The position numbers and the translations under genes are program-made. The notes beneath the pieces were generated by a model. That model ran no database searches. It saw nothing but the letters and a program-made list of their open reading frames with translations, and was not told where the DNA came from. A DNA stretch of 64,000 nt from a virus: positions 1-64,000 of IMG/VR virus record IMGVR_UViG_3300023082_000010; one strand, written 5' to 3'. Shown here piece by piece: positions 15,628 through 23,941 of this stretch (the first letter of the stretch is position 1; each line of letters begins with the position of its first letter).

Positions 15628-15872
15628 AAGAACGTCAATCGCTGTATAATCGTGCTTACCAACTGGCCCAAGAAGCTATCACTAATAAAGAAGACGTGAA
15701 AGAACTGATCGGTGAGTTCAGTTACGATAAAGAATACAACACTGCCGGGTTTGACAAAGCTGAAGTGAAAGATATTGTCAAGGCTGCTACTGCGAAAGCT
15801 AAGCAAGATAACTTGGCAGAGAAAGTTGAAGAACTTAATAAGCTGCAACAGATTCAGGAAGCATATAGCTGA
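15624..15872 (+). CDS. Small helical hypothetical protein
   Basis: An 82-residue product starting MKERQSLYNRAYQLAQEAIT, almost fully helical with heptad-like Lys/Glu/Leu spacing. It ends just before a terminator. Position between SSB and exonuclease genes suggests a replication accessory, but no family is recognised. Confidence 0.65.
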   Translation: MKERQSLYNRAYQLAQEAITNKEDVKELIGEFSYDKEYNTAGFDKAEVKDIVKAATAKAKQDNLAEKVEELNKLQQIQEAYS

Positions 15873-15880
15873 TTTTGATT

Positions 15881-15902
15881 GCCCCGAAAGGGGCTTTCTT
15901 TT
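15881..15902 (+). terminator. Rho-independent terminator
   Basis: Perfect stem GCCCC/GGGGC with a GAAA loop, followed by TTTCTTTT. It separates the SSB operon from the exonuclease operon. Confidence 0.85.
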
Positions 15903-15917
15903 AGGAGTTAGATATGT

Positions 15918-16874
15918 ATGGCAAAGAAACCAATCTGCGTGATTGACGGAGACCTTTTAGCATTTAAAGCGTCTGCTGCAAATGAAACTCGGGGCATCAT
16001 TGCATTGCACAAACCAAGTAATAGAAGTCGTGCATTCAAACACCGTACAGAGTTTAAAGAATTTATTGGCGAGAAGTTCCCACTTGATGATTTTGATATC
16101 TCAGATACACAAGTGACAGAAGATATCTCTCACGCTTTGTTCACAGTTAAACGAATGATTGAAAGTATTTGTGAGACATGTAAGACTGATAAGTATGAGA
16201 TTTATATCAGTGGAAAGGACAACTTCAGAGATGAGCTACCCTTGCCTCAGAAGTACAAAGGAAACCGTTTAAACCTTGTAAAACCCCTACAACTTAAAGA
16301 AGTTATGGAGTATCTGAAGGGTGTTCACAAGGCTGAAGTGGTGATTGGTGAGGCCGACGATAGAATTTCTATCCGTCAGTATGAGGGGATTAAATCAAAG
16401 ACTAAAGTGATTGGTTGTTCGACAGATAAAGATAGTATGGGCACTGACGGTTGGGTTTACAACTGGGATAAGATGTCAGAACCAATGCTTGTGAAAGGAC
16501 TAGGTGATCTGTACATTGATGAGAAGAATAAAGTCAGAGGCCATGGAAGTAAGTGGAAATATCTTCAGTGGCTTGTGGGTGATTCTATTGATGGTCTAAA
16601 TCCTTGCTATCTTGCTGGTGTTAAGTTTGGTGAAAAGGCTGGTTACAAGATTCTCAAAGATCTAACAACAGAGCAAGAGTGCTGGCAAGCAGTTCACGAC
16701 ACTTACAAGTCTTGGTATCCGGTTGAGGTGGAGTATGTAGATCAATGTGGTCGACCTCAAGTTGCGGACTACTTGAAGCTTGCACAAGTGTATTGGGATG
16801 GTATTCACATGTTGAGGTTTGAGGGTGACTTTGTAGATGTGCGTGAAGTTATGTTGAAGATGGGGATTGTATGA
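15918..16874 (+). CDS. 5'-3' exonuclease / flap nuclease
   Basis: A 318-residue member of the FEN-like 5' nuclease fold. Metal-binding carboxylates are visible in VIDGDLLAFK near the start, IGEADDRIS, and STDKDSMGT, and the helix-two-turn-helix region is GDSIDGLNPCYLAGVKFGEK. It should remove RNA primers and trim 5' ends, or degrade host DNA for nucleotide recycling as T7 gp6 does. The ATG at 15918 follows AGGAG; an out-of-frame ATG lies four bases earlier. It overlaps the HNH gene by 4 bp. Confidence 0.85.
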   Translation: MAKKPICVIDGDLLAFKASAANETRGIIALHKPSNRSRAFKHRTEFKEFIGEKFPLDDFDISDTQVTEDISHALFTVKRMIESICETCKTDKYEIYISGKDNFRDELPLPQKYKGNRLNLVKPLQLKEVMEYLKGVHKAEVVIGEADDRISIRQYEGIKSKTKVIGCSTDKDSMGTDGWVYNWDKMSEPMLVKGLGDLYIDEKNKVRGHGSKWKYLQWLVGDSIDGLNPCYLAGVKFGEKAGYKILKDLTTEQECWQAVHDTYKSWYPVEVEYVDQCGRPQVADYLKLAQVYWDGIHMLRFEGDFVDVREVMLKMGIV

Positions 16875-17392
16875 AAGAGCCTTGGAAACAAAGCCCTGAT
16901 GTGTGGCCCACGAAGTCTAGCTTTTTCACTTGGCTGAGGGGCGCACTTAGGAAATCCATTTGGCAATTCTACCCTCCAAAGATGCAGTTTAAGAATGAAG
17001 GATGTTCTAAGCCACCAGAAGATTACAAAGGACGTGCTAAGTCTGGAGCCTATTGTGAACTTACTGGTGAGTGGACTGGGAAGTCTTTGTTGGAAGTAGA
17101 TCACCGCATTGGTAATGTAAAGTTCACCGAGTGGGAAGATGTCCTACCTTTCATTCTGCATCTGTGTTGTGATAAAGATGAAATGGCCTTGGTTAATAAA
17201 GAGGCACATAAAATCAAGAGTTATGCTGAGAGAATGGGGATTACTTTTGAAGAGGCAGTTATTCAAAAAGAAATTATTGCAATCTGCAAGTCGAAGAAGG
17301 ATAGCATTTGGCTTAGAGAACATGGTATTATCCCAGCCTCTACAGCCGCTAAAAGACGAAAACAGATAGAGGAGTATATGAAGAATGAGTGA
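16871..17392 (+). CDS. HNH-family endonuclease
   Basis: The 173-residue product contains CELTGEWTGKSLLEVDHRIG, the beta-beta-alpha metal site of HNH nucleases with the DH pair, and ends with a Lys/Arg-rich helix. Unlike the other HNH genes it is embedded by 4-8 bp overlaps on both sides in the replication operon, so it may be a resident repair or resolution enzyme rather than a mobile element. Both remain possible. Confidence 0.7.
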   Translation: MKEPWKQSPDVWPTKSSFFTWLRGALRKSIWQFYPPKMQFKNEGCSKPPEDYKGRAKSGAYCELTGEWTGKSLLEVDHRIGNVKFTEWEDVLPFILHLCCDKDEMALVNKEAHKIKSYAERMGITFEEAVIQKEIIAICKSKKDSIWLREHGIIPASTAAKRRKQIEEYMKNE

Positions 17393-17687
17393 CATGGAAG
17401 CTGTAAAAGTAACTTTGCAACGTATGGCACCACTACACGAATCATGTCACCTCAAAGCAGTTCAGGAAATTGAAGATGACTATGACCGCCATTTGTATTG
17501 CGAAAAGAATAAACTCAAATACTTGAACGGTGTCATCTACTCAGCGACTATTGAAGAGCTTGATCCTTATGGTTTTATAACTAAAACAGAGAATGAAAAT
17601 GGCTCAACAGAAATTGTTGCACTCTGGTATAACGGTGGAGCTTCGCTTAATGAAATTCTGGAAGAGGGTTTGAGGAATGACGTCTGA
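17385..17687 (+). CDS. Hypothetical protein
   Basis: A 100-residue product starting MSDMEAVKVTLQRMAPLHES, helical first half and strand-rich acidic second half. Overlaps both neighbours. Function unknown. Confidence 0.7.
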   Translation: MSDMEAVKVTLQRMAPLHESCHLKAVQEIEDDYDRHLYCEKNKLKYLNGVIYSATIEELDPYGFITKTENENGSTEIVALWYNGGASLNEILEEGLRNDV

Positions 17688-17886
17688 CAGAGATATTGAT
17701 GAACTCTTTCGCAAATTCACTGAGCTTGATGCTGAGCTGAAAGAATTGAAGAAGGAAGTGTCTGAGATTAAATGGTATCAGCAGCATGGTACAAAAGGTA
17801 CTGTTGCATATTCTGCTGCTTATTTGCAACCATCAACAAAACCTAGTTGGCCTATACCGCAATGGGAAGAGGATCTGGAGAAATGA
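17677..17886 (+). CDS. Small coiled-coil protein
   Basis: A 69-residue product with one long heptad-patterned helix (IDELFRKFTELDAELKELKK, about 4-32) and a Pro/Trp-rich tail. Probably oligomeric. Function unknown. Confidence 0.65.
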   Translation: MTSDRDIDELFRKFTELDAELKELKKEVSEIKWYQQHGTKGTVAYSAAYLQPSTKPSWPIPQWEEDLEK

Positions 17887-18029
17887 AAACTACACTGTTG
17901 AATGTTTATCAATACCTAGCAACACACCACATCTGCACATTTGAAAGTATTGTGCAATATTATGTGTTTGCATATGTTTATTTGAACAACATTGGCTTGT
18001 TGAGTGTTGTGGTAGGGCAATTTAATTAA
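17883..18029 (+). CDS. Small hydrophobic protein
   Basis: A 48-residue product starting MKTTLLNVYQYLATHHICTF, with a hydrophobic stretch (about 24-45) that may be one membrane segment. ATGA overlap with the previous gene. Function unknown. Confidence 0.55.
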   Translation: MKTTLLNVYQYLATHHICTFESIVQYYVFAYVYLNNIGLLSVVVGQFN

Positions 18030-18045
18030 TTTAAGGGGAAGTATT

Positions 18046-18819
18046 TTGAGCACACGTATTCTAGTAATTCCAGATGCGCAAGTTAAAGATGGTGTGAACA
18101 TTGACCACTTGAAGTGGTGTGGTGAATACCTAGTAGAGAAACGTCCAGACACTATCGTATGCCTTGGAGATTTCTGGGATTTTGAGAGTCTTTCTTTCTA
18201 TGATAAAGGTACGTTATCTTTTGAAGGCCGTCGGCTTATCAAGGACATTGAGGTTGGTAAAGAAGCAATGGAAGTTATGCTTAAACCACTTAAAGACTTG
18301 CAAGCCAAACAACGAGCAGCTAAGAAGAAAGTTTATGAACCAAGGATGGTATTCACACTTGGCAATCACTGTGAACGACTGATGCGTGTGCCTAAGTCTT
18401 CACCAGAGTTCTCAGGTTTTATTGGTTATGAGCTTTTAGGTCTTGAAGCTCATGGTTGGGAAGTTTATGACTTTCTACTGCCTGTTGAAATTGAAGGTAT
18501 TTACTTTGTACACTTCTTGGCTAATCCGATGACAGGTAAGCCATATGGTGGTACAGCTACAAGTATGCTGAAGAACGTAGGTAAGAGCTTTGTTCAGGGG
18601 CATAAGCAAACACTTGACATCGCTGTACGGCCAACAATTGATGGTAAGATGCAATTAGGTATTGTTGCTGGTGCTTTCTATCAGCATGAAGAAGCTTACA
18701 AGGGATACACAGGTAATAATCATTGGCGTGGCATGGTCATGCTCAACAATGCGAAAGATGGCTATGCTGACCCTTGCTTTATTTCTATTGACTATCTTAA
18801 AAAGAAATACGGTAACTGA
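18046..18819 (+). CDS. Metallophosphoesterase
   Basis: A 257-residue calcineurin-like phosphoesterase. Motifs in order: D-x-Q (VIPDAQ), GDFWD, GNHCE, a later GH (VQGHKQT) and a final GAFY. These bind two metals and hydrolyse phosphodiesters or phosphomonoesters. In phages such enzymes act on nucleic acid ends or nucleotides. Translation starts at TTG after AAGGGGAAG. It sits at the end of the exonuclease operon. Confidence 0.8.
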   Translation: MSTRILVIPDAQVKDGVNIDHLKWCGEYLVEKRPDTIVCLGDFWDFESLSFYDKGTLSFEGRRLIKDIEVGKEAMEVMLKPLKDLQAKQRAAKKKVYEPRMVFTLGNHCERLMRVPKSSPEFSGFIGYELLGLEAHGWEVYDFLLPVEIEGIYFVHFLANPMTGKPYGGTATSMLKNVGKSFVQGHKQTLDIAVRPTIDGKMQLGIVAGAFYQHEEAYKGYTGNNHWRGMVMLNNAKDGYADPCFISIDYLKKKYGN

Positions 18820-18822
18820 TAC

Positions 18823-18852
18823 TTGACAGCGCCCCTAAAAAAGGGGCATAGT
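18823..18852 (+). promoter_or_regulatory. Promoter with hairpin spacer
   Basis: TTGACA (18823-18828), 18-bp spacer, CATAGT (18847-18852). The spacer is a perfect hairpin, GCCCCT-AAAA-AGGGGC with one A extra. No U-tract follows, so the hairpin is not a standard terminator. It starts the DUF1937-endonuclease / ThyX / NrdAB operon. Confidence 0.55.
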
Positions 18853-18877
18853 CCGCTTACTTTAATTGGAGGTGTAA

Positions 18878-19942
18878 ATGGTCTATTATTTGGCAAGTCC
18901 GTATAGCGTAGATGCTGATTACGAGCTGATGAGACTTCGTTATAAATGTGTCATGAAAAAGACAGCAGAACTTACACGGGAAGGTTTTGCAGTTTTTAGC
19001 CCCATTGTAAATTCACATATATTGTCAACTCGTTACGCCATGCCTACCACTTTTGATTTTTGGGCGAAGATTGATTACGAATTTATCGCTGTCTGTTCTG
19101 AGGTTTGGGTGTATAAGATGGACGGATGGGAAGATTCAGTAGGCGTGCAAAAGGAAATAGAGTATGCACAAAGCTTAGGAAAGACAGTAAAATATATTGA
19201 GTGCGAAGATAGTCCTCCAGCGAGAGCATATAAAGCCCGTATGAAAGACATTTCAAAAAGTAAGCCTTTGTATGGTGTTGGTATCAACGATGTTTGGTAC
19301 AGCCCCACCCAAGTTAAGAGAGTTTCAGAAGGAAGGGGGCAAGGGTGCTTTAAAGCAATTTGGCACTGTATAGTCTATCAACGCTGGGCAAATACCTTGA
19401 AACGGTGCTATGATGAGAAAAATCTTTTACTGGCGCCGAGCTATGAGGGTTGCACCATGGTTGAAGAGTGGCATTCATTTAGTAATTTTAAAGCTTGGCA
19501 TGATATTAATTTTGTCCCAGAATGGCACTTGGATAAAGATATCCTGAAGGATAATAACAAGATATACGGCCCTGACAGTTGCGTATTCGTTCCCGTCTAT
19601 TTGAATCAAATACTGGCGGTAAATACATCAGGTAAATGCTTGCCCGGAGTTAACAAAAGAGTTGAAAAGTGGAGAACAAAGCCTTACCATGTATCCCATG
19701 AGTTTGGCTCCATTGTAAAACGTAAAGATTTCGCTACAGAAGAAGAAGCCCACGGTTGGTGGTGTGAACAACGCGCAGAATCAATTCGTTGGAAGCTGCG
19801 TAAATATAACCTCGATGAGCGTGGAATGCATAAAGAAACTGTTACAGAAAGGCTTGAAGCTTTAGCAAAAAGATTGGTAGAATTGAAATCTTGGGACAAA
19901 GCATATAATTACAGCGAAAACATTGCAGACAAAGTGGCTTAG
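18878..19942 (+). CDS. DUF1937 domain fused to homing-endonuclease-like module
   Basis: The 354-residue product has two parts. Residues about 1-112 (YYLASPYSVDADYE, then GFAVFSPIVNSH, W.KIDYEFIA.C.E) match DUF1937, a nucleoside deoxyribosyltransferase-like fold found in phages, fitting its place in a nucleotide operon. Residues about 125-330 match the endonuclease family at 21817, 31493 and 56297 (YGVGIND, RW.NTLKRCY, PSYEGCTMVEEW, HLDKDILKDNNKIY). Neither part is known to need the other. GGAGG precedes the ATG. This may be a mobile endonuclease captured at the 3' end of a metabolic gene. Confidence 0.75.
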   Translation: MVYYLASPYSVDADYELMRLRYKCVMKKTAELTREGFAVFSPIVNSHILSTRYAMPTTFDFWAKIDYEFIAVCSEVWVYKMDGWEDSVGVQKEIEYAQSLGKTVKYIECEDSPPARAYKARMKDISKSKPLYGVGINDVWYSPTQVKRVSEGRGQGCFKAIWHCIVYQRWANTLKRCYDEKNLLLAPSYEGCTMVEEWHSFSNFKAWHDINFVPEWHLDKDILKDNNKIYGPDSCVFVPVYLNQILAVNTSGKCLPGVNKRVEKWRTKPYHVSHEFGSIVKRKDFATEEEAHGWWCEQRAESIRWKLRKYNLDERGMHKETVTERLEALAKRLVELKSWDKAYNYSENIADKVA

Positions 19943-19952
19943 GAGAGAAGGC

Positions 19953-20609
19953 ATGATTTTTAAAGTTGGAGACAAAGTTAAGCTCATTGTTAATGACTAC
20001 AACCTTGACGGCGAAGGTAGCGGCCCTGTTCTGGGCGCTGTTCTAGAGGTTAAAGAAAACTGTGACACACGGGGTTTGTGGATTGATAAGACATCTGTGC
20101 AGCTGAAAAATATTAATGAATATTATTCAGAAGATTTTGAGCCTATTGAGCAAGAGAAACTAAAAACTAAATTCTCTCTAGATGACCGTGTAATCAGCAT
20201 CAAAAACACACCAGAAGTACCTGAAGGATACATCGGCTACGTTGTAGAAGATCCTTTGGTGGATGTAGTGGGACGGTGGGATTATGCAGTTCGTAAAGAG
20301 AATAATGCTCTGCAAACTGAATACTTTAATGAAGATGAATTAGAGTTGTTGAGTGCGGGACAAACAGCCGTCCCTAGCCCGCAAGATAAACCAAGCTCTG
20401 CACTACACAAACAAGTGAGTGGCGATCACTATAAAGATTGTAAGATTCAGCCTATTGAGTATATTCACGCCAATGGTTTGAGCTACCTTGAAGGAAATGT
20501 TATCAAGTACACCACACGGCATAGCAAGAAGAATGGCAGGAAAGATATTGAAAAGGCCATTCATTATCTTGAACTGATTTTGGAAATGGAATATAAGGAT
20601 AAAGAATGA
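19953..20609 (+). CDS. DUF3310 protein with N-terminal SH3-like part
   Basis: A 218-residue product. Residues about 1-130 contain two beta-rich, KOW/SH3-like stretches (FKVGDKVKLIVNDYN; FSLDDRVISIKN). Residues about 160-215 are a clear DUF3310: SGDHYKDCKIQPIEYIHANG, then LEGNVIKYTTRH and KDIEKAIHYLELIL. DUF3310 proteins are common in phages and often called nucleotide kinase-like without proof. AGGAGAGAAG precedes the ATG at 19953. It overlaps thyX by 4 bp. Confidence 0.8.
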   Translation: MIFKVGDKVKLIVNDYNLDGEGSGPVLGAVLEVKENCDTRGLWIDKTSVQLKNINEYYSEDFEPIEQEKLKTKFSLDDRVISIKNTPEVPEGYIGYVVEDPLVDVVGRWDYAVRKENNALQTEYFNEDELELLSAGQTAVPSPQDKPSSALHKQVSGDHYKDCKIQPIEYIHANGLSYLEGNVIKYTTRHSKKNGRKDIEKAIHYLELILEMEYKDKE

Positions 20610-21349
20610 GTCAGATTAAGGTGGAATATATTAATCACTGTGGTCATGACCTTTCAGTGGTAGATGCGGCACGGTGTAGTTTTGATAAATTAAGTGATTG
20701 GGAATATCCATCACAGTTTCCTGAAGAAAATTATAAAGATCCAGATAGTCGATTTTATCGAAACGAACTTGGAGGCTTTCAACGACTGAAGTCTTCAGAT
20801 GAAAAGCTTATTAAATACCTTGCAACTCACAAACATTTCTCGCCATTCAATCACAGCTTTATTAGTGTTCGTGTAAAGGCTCCTGTGTTTGTTGCTCGTC
20901 AACTTGTTAAACATAAATTTATGCCTTGGAATGAAGTGAGCAGACGCTATGTGAAAGGTGAAGTTGAATTTTATACACCGGAATATTGGCGAGAGGGTTC
21001 AGATAATGTAAAACAAGGCAGTGTAGATGAAGATGCGTATCCTCCAAGCATGAGTACTCATAACGCAAGTTGGTACGGTGATATAAATGACTATCACGAT
21101 TCTGCACTCAACTACTATAATCATTTGATTGAAAATAATGTTTGTGCCGAACAAGCTAGGCAAGTGTTACCACAATCGATGATGACGACGTGGATTTGGA
21201 GTGGCACACTGGGCGCTTTCTGTGATATGCTTAAGCTGCGACTTGATAGCCACACTCAATATGAAACGAGAATTGTTGCACAAGAAGTTGCTAAGATTGT
21301 AAAAGAATTGTTTCCTGTATCCTATGAGGCATTGGTTGGAGTAGAATAA
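20606..21349 (+). CDS. thyX: Flavin-dependent thymidylate synthase ThyX
   Basis: A 247-residue enzyme that methylates dUMP to dTMP using methylene-tetrahydrofolate, FAD and NADPH. The ThyX signature RHR-x4-NE-x-SxRY is visible as KHKFMPWNEVSRRY (residues 102-115), with Lys replacing both Arg of the first RHR, an observation worth noting. RQVLP and the C-terminal LRLDSHTQYE region also fit. Its place beside nrdBA shows a module that makes dNTPs for phage DNA synthesis. Confidence 0.92.
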   Translation: MSQIKVEYINHCGHDLSVVDAARCSFDKLSDWEYPSQFPEENYKDPDSRFYRNELGGFQRLKSSDEKLIKYLATHKHFSPFNHSFISVRVKAPVFVARQLVKHKFMPWNEVSRRYVKGEVEFYTPEYWREGSDNVKQGSVDEDAYPPSMSTHNASWYGDINDYHDSALNYYNHLIENNVCAEQARQVLPQSMMTTWIWSGTLGAFCDMLKLRLDSHTQYETRIVAQEVAKIVKELFPVSYEALVGVE

Positions 21350-21350
21350 G

Positions 21351-21551
21351 ATGAGTTTTGTTAATGCAGAAGAATCACCAATTGAATATTATATTATTGA
21401 AGTAGCAGAACTTATGGCTGTACGAGAGGGTTTGAAACGACGAGAGGCACACTTGCGTATCCTTGAAACTCTTGGTGACTGGATTGTTTATTACGAAGCT
21501 GGTTTGAGTGCTAAGAAATCATATTCTAAGTTTTGGGGAGAAAGTGTATGA
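21351..21551 (+). CDS. Small hypothetical protein
   Basis: A 66-residue helical product starting MSFVNAEESPIEYYIIEVAE, one base after the thyX stop. Function unknown. Confidence 0.65.
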   Translation: MSFVNAEESPIEYYIIEVAELMAVREGLKRREAHLRILETLGDWIVYYEAGLSAKKSYSKFWGESV

Positions 21552-21721
21552 TTAACAAAGAACGTGTAGAAGAGCTTGTAGAATTTATTAAGTTTGAAAA
21601 AGAGTTGTTTATGGATTTGCATGCGGACATGGATGAGGAAGATTATGATAATTGCCTTGTTAATTTTGATGACACCGTTCAAGTGTTGTGCTCAGTCTTG
21701 AATGAAATGGGTGGTGTATGA
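21548..21721 (+). CDS. Small acidic hypothetical protein
   Basis: A 57-residue product starting MINKERVEELVEFIKFEKEL. GGGGAG precedes the ATG and the start overlaps the previous stop. Function unknown. Confidence 0.65.
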   Translation: MINKERVEELVEFIKFEKELFMDLHADMDEEDYDNCLVNFDDTVQVLCSVLNEMGGV

Positions 21722-21813
21722 GTGATCACAGTCTGTCGTTCTTCGATCTTGAGAAGGTTGAAGGTTGGAGTAGTGCTTGGCAGGCACAAGATAAGAAAGA
21801 TGTGGGAGGCTAG
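21718..21813 (+). CDS. Micro-protein, 31 residues
   Basis: The ATG overlaps the previous TGA. The product (MSDHSLSFFDLEKVEGWSSA then WQAQDKKDVGG) ends in codons that carry the GGGAGG ribosome site of the next gene. Overlaps on one side and the ribosome site on the other support translation. Function unknown. Confidence 0.5.
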   Translation: MSDHSLSFFDLEKVEGWSSAWQAQDKKDVGG

Positions 21814-21816
21814 GCT

Positions 21817-22554
21817 ATGAAAGTTGGCGACATCTACACCAATAAGTTCGGAGAAACATTTAAAGTGGTGGAGAAAACCACCAGTAAAAATGTCGTCGTA
21901 GAGTTTTGTGATGCGTATAAAGGCAGGACAACTACTCAAAAAGTACATATTCTCAGGGGCGCTGTTAGGAACCCTTTTGCTAGAAACTTATACGGTGTAG
22001 GTTATCTTGGACAAACAACAAAAGACAAATCACCAACAAGTAACCCTGAATATATTCGAGCTTACAGTGCTTGGTGTGGTATTATGGAAAGGTGTTACAA
22101 TAAAAATTTCCAAGAAATTCATCCCTCTTACGTAGGTTGTTATGTAAAAGAAACTTGGCATTGTTTCATGGTATTTGCCGAATGGTATATTGAGAATTCA
22201 ATTCTGAATTGGGATTTAGATAAAGATATTTTAGTAGTGGGTAACCGTGAGTATGGTCCTGAGACTTGTTTGTTTCTACCGCGTCACATTAATAATCTTT
22301 TTCACAAAAATGAGGGTCATAAGGAATCTGAATTGCCTGTAGGTGTTACACTCGCAAAGTCAGGTAAATACAGGGCAAGACTTTCAGAAAAAGGTTTTAG
22401 AAAACATTTAGGATACTATTTTACTCCTGAAGAAGCTCACCAAGTATACCGAGAAGCTAAGGTTGAATATGTACGGAAGGTTGCTTTTGATCATAAAGAA
22501 AATCTTCACCCTAAAGCATTTGAATTGTTAAGTAATTGGAGTTATATTGAATGA
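21817..22554 (+). CDS. Homing-endonuclease-like protein (family copy C)
   Basis: The 245-residue product has an N-terminal SH3/KOW-like part (about 1-55), the shared family core (LYGVGYLGQ, IMERCYNKNF, PSYVGCYVKETW, WDLDKDILVVGNREY, about 63-165) and a C-terminal AP2-like DNA-binding part (ELPVGVTLAKSGKYRARLSE...LGYYFTPEEAHQ). It is related to the products at 31493 and 56297 and to the C-terminus of 18878. It lies between small genes and nrdB, in the same direction. The catalytic residues are not certain from sequence alone. Confidence 0.7.
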   Translation: MKVGDIYTNKFGETFKVVEKTTSKNVVVEFCDAYKGRTTTQKVHILRGAVRNPFARNLYGVGYLGQTTKDKSPTSNPEYIRAYSAWCGIMERCYNKNFQEIHPSYVGCYVKETWHCFMVFAEWYIENSILNWDLDKDILVVGNREYGPETCLFLPRHINNLFHKNEGHKESELPVGVTLAKSGKYRARLSEKGFRKHLGYYFTPEEAHQVYREAKVEYVRKVAFDHKENLHPKAFELLSNWSYIE

Positions 22555-22916
22555 CAGACGCAACGCTTAGCTATTATGATCTAATGAATCAACCCGAGTT
22601 TAAACAGGCTGTAATGAAAGATGACAAGAAATTGATTGATAAACTTCTTTACTCTGTGGGTGTAAATCTTGAAGTTGGTTATGAGACAATAACTTGTAAC
22701 CATCGTCCGCTAGGTACTAACAAAGAGTGGATGGGCCCGATGATTATCTACGAGGAACGTCAGGATAAGGAATGGTTGTCTAGTGGAGCTGCCTCACTGA
22801 ATGCTCATATTAGTTCTTGTAAAGACCCCTTTTTGAAGGGTAGCCTGAGGGCAGCTAGTGCCCAAAGTTGTCCGGATATGGCTTGGGATGCCGACCTACA
22901 GAAAGAATGTAAATAA
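22551..22916 (+). CDS. Hypothetical protein
   Basis: A 121-residue product starting MTDATLSYYDLMNQPEFKQA. It overlaps the endonuclease gene by 4 bp and precedes nrdB by about 30 nt. It has four Cys residues in the last two thirds. No family recognised. Confidence 0.65.
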   Translation: MTDATLSYYDLMNQPEFKQAVMKDDKKLIDKLLYSVGVNLEVGYETITCNHRPLGTNKEWMGPMIIYEERQDKEWLSSGAASLNAHISSCKDPFLKGSLRAASAQSCPDMAWDADLQKECK

Positions 22917-22945
22917 ATTTTTAATTTAATCACTAAGGAGTAACA

Positions 22946-23941
22946 ATGGCACGTATTGAAGAATCAAAGGAGTCTTACACAGTAGACTATCCTCAAGCAA
23001 TTGAAGCTGCTAAGAAACAAACAAGCATTATTTGGTTTGCTGAAGAGCTAGGCGTGGAGAAAGATGAGAATGACCTCCGCACTAAATGCACAGAGGGTGA
23101 GCGACATGGTATCACTACAGTTTTGAAGCTATTCACACAATATGAACTGATGCTTGGTGGCGAAGAATTCTGGGGTGGGAAGGTTCAAAAGATGTTTCCT
23201 CGCCCAGATATTCAACGTATGGCAACCACATTTGCTTTTGTTGAAATTGGGATACATGCGCCCTTTTATGATCTTATTAACAAAACGCTAAGTATTGCAA
23301 CCGATGAGTTTTACCTGAGCTGGAAAGAAGACGAAGTATTGAAGGCTCGTGTTGAGTTTATTGATAAGTTTGCAGCCAGCGATGACAAACTTCGGGCAAC
23401 AGCAGCTTTTGCTTTTATGGAAGGCGCTGTACTATTCTCAAACTTTGCTTTTCTAAAGAGTTTTAATGTTGGTGGTTACAATATGATCCCCCATATTACT
23501 TCGGGCATCGATGCTTCGAGTAAGGATGAGGACTTCCACTCTATGGCATCAGCTTGGCTGTTCAATCAACTGCTGTCTGAGAAGTTAGAGGGTAAAGAGA
23601 TTACAAAAAAGGCTGTTAAAGAGCTTTATGAAGATATCAAACTTATTGCTCAGGAAGTTTATGAGCACGAGGCTCGTATTTGTGACATGATCTTTGAGAA
23701 AGGTGGTATCCGCACTATTGAAAAAGAAGATATGCTCCACTTTGTACGTAACCGAATTGATGTGGTGTTAACTTATTTGAATGCTAAAACTCTGTTTAAA
23801 GATAAGCAAGGGAAAGTGAGTGAATGGTTTTATAATCAACTCTCTACTTTTAAGTATGCAGACTTTTTTAATAACACTCAAATTCAATACGTACGGAATT
23901 GGAACAAAAGTAAGTTGAAATTTGTTAAGGAGTTGGTATGA
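22946..23941 (+). CDS. nrdB: Ribonucleotide reductase small subunit
   Basis: A 331-residue class I R2 protein that makes the radical used by NrdA. Ligand regions seen: EIGIHAPFY (E100, H104, candidate radical Y108), FMEGAVLFSNFAF (second-helix Glu) and KDEDFHSMA (Glu and His). The first motif is E-x3-H rather than the E-x2-H of Escherichia coli R2. AAGGAG precedes the ATG. It overlaps nrdA by 4 bp; the order B then A is the reverse of that in many bacteria. Confidence 0.88.
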   Translation: MARIEESKESYTVDYPQAIEAAKKQTSIIWFAEELGVEKDENDLRTKCTEGERHGITTVLKLFTQYELMLGGEEFWGGKVQKMFPRPDIQRMATTFAFVEIGIHAPFYDLINKTLSIATDEFYLSWKEDEVLKARVEFIDKFAASDDKLRATAAFAFMEGAVLFSNFAFLKSFNVGGYNMIPHITSGIDASSKDEDFHSMASAWLFNQLLSEKLEGKEITKKAVKELYEDIKLIAQEVYEHEARICDMIFEKGGIRTIEKEDMLHFVRNRIDVVLTYLNAKTLFKDKQGKVSEWFYNQLSTFKYADFFNNTQIQYVRNWNKSKLKFVKELV

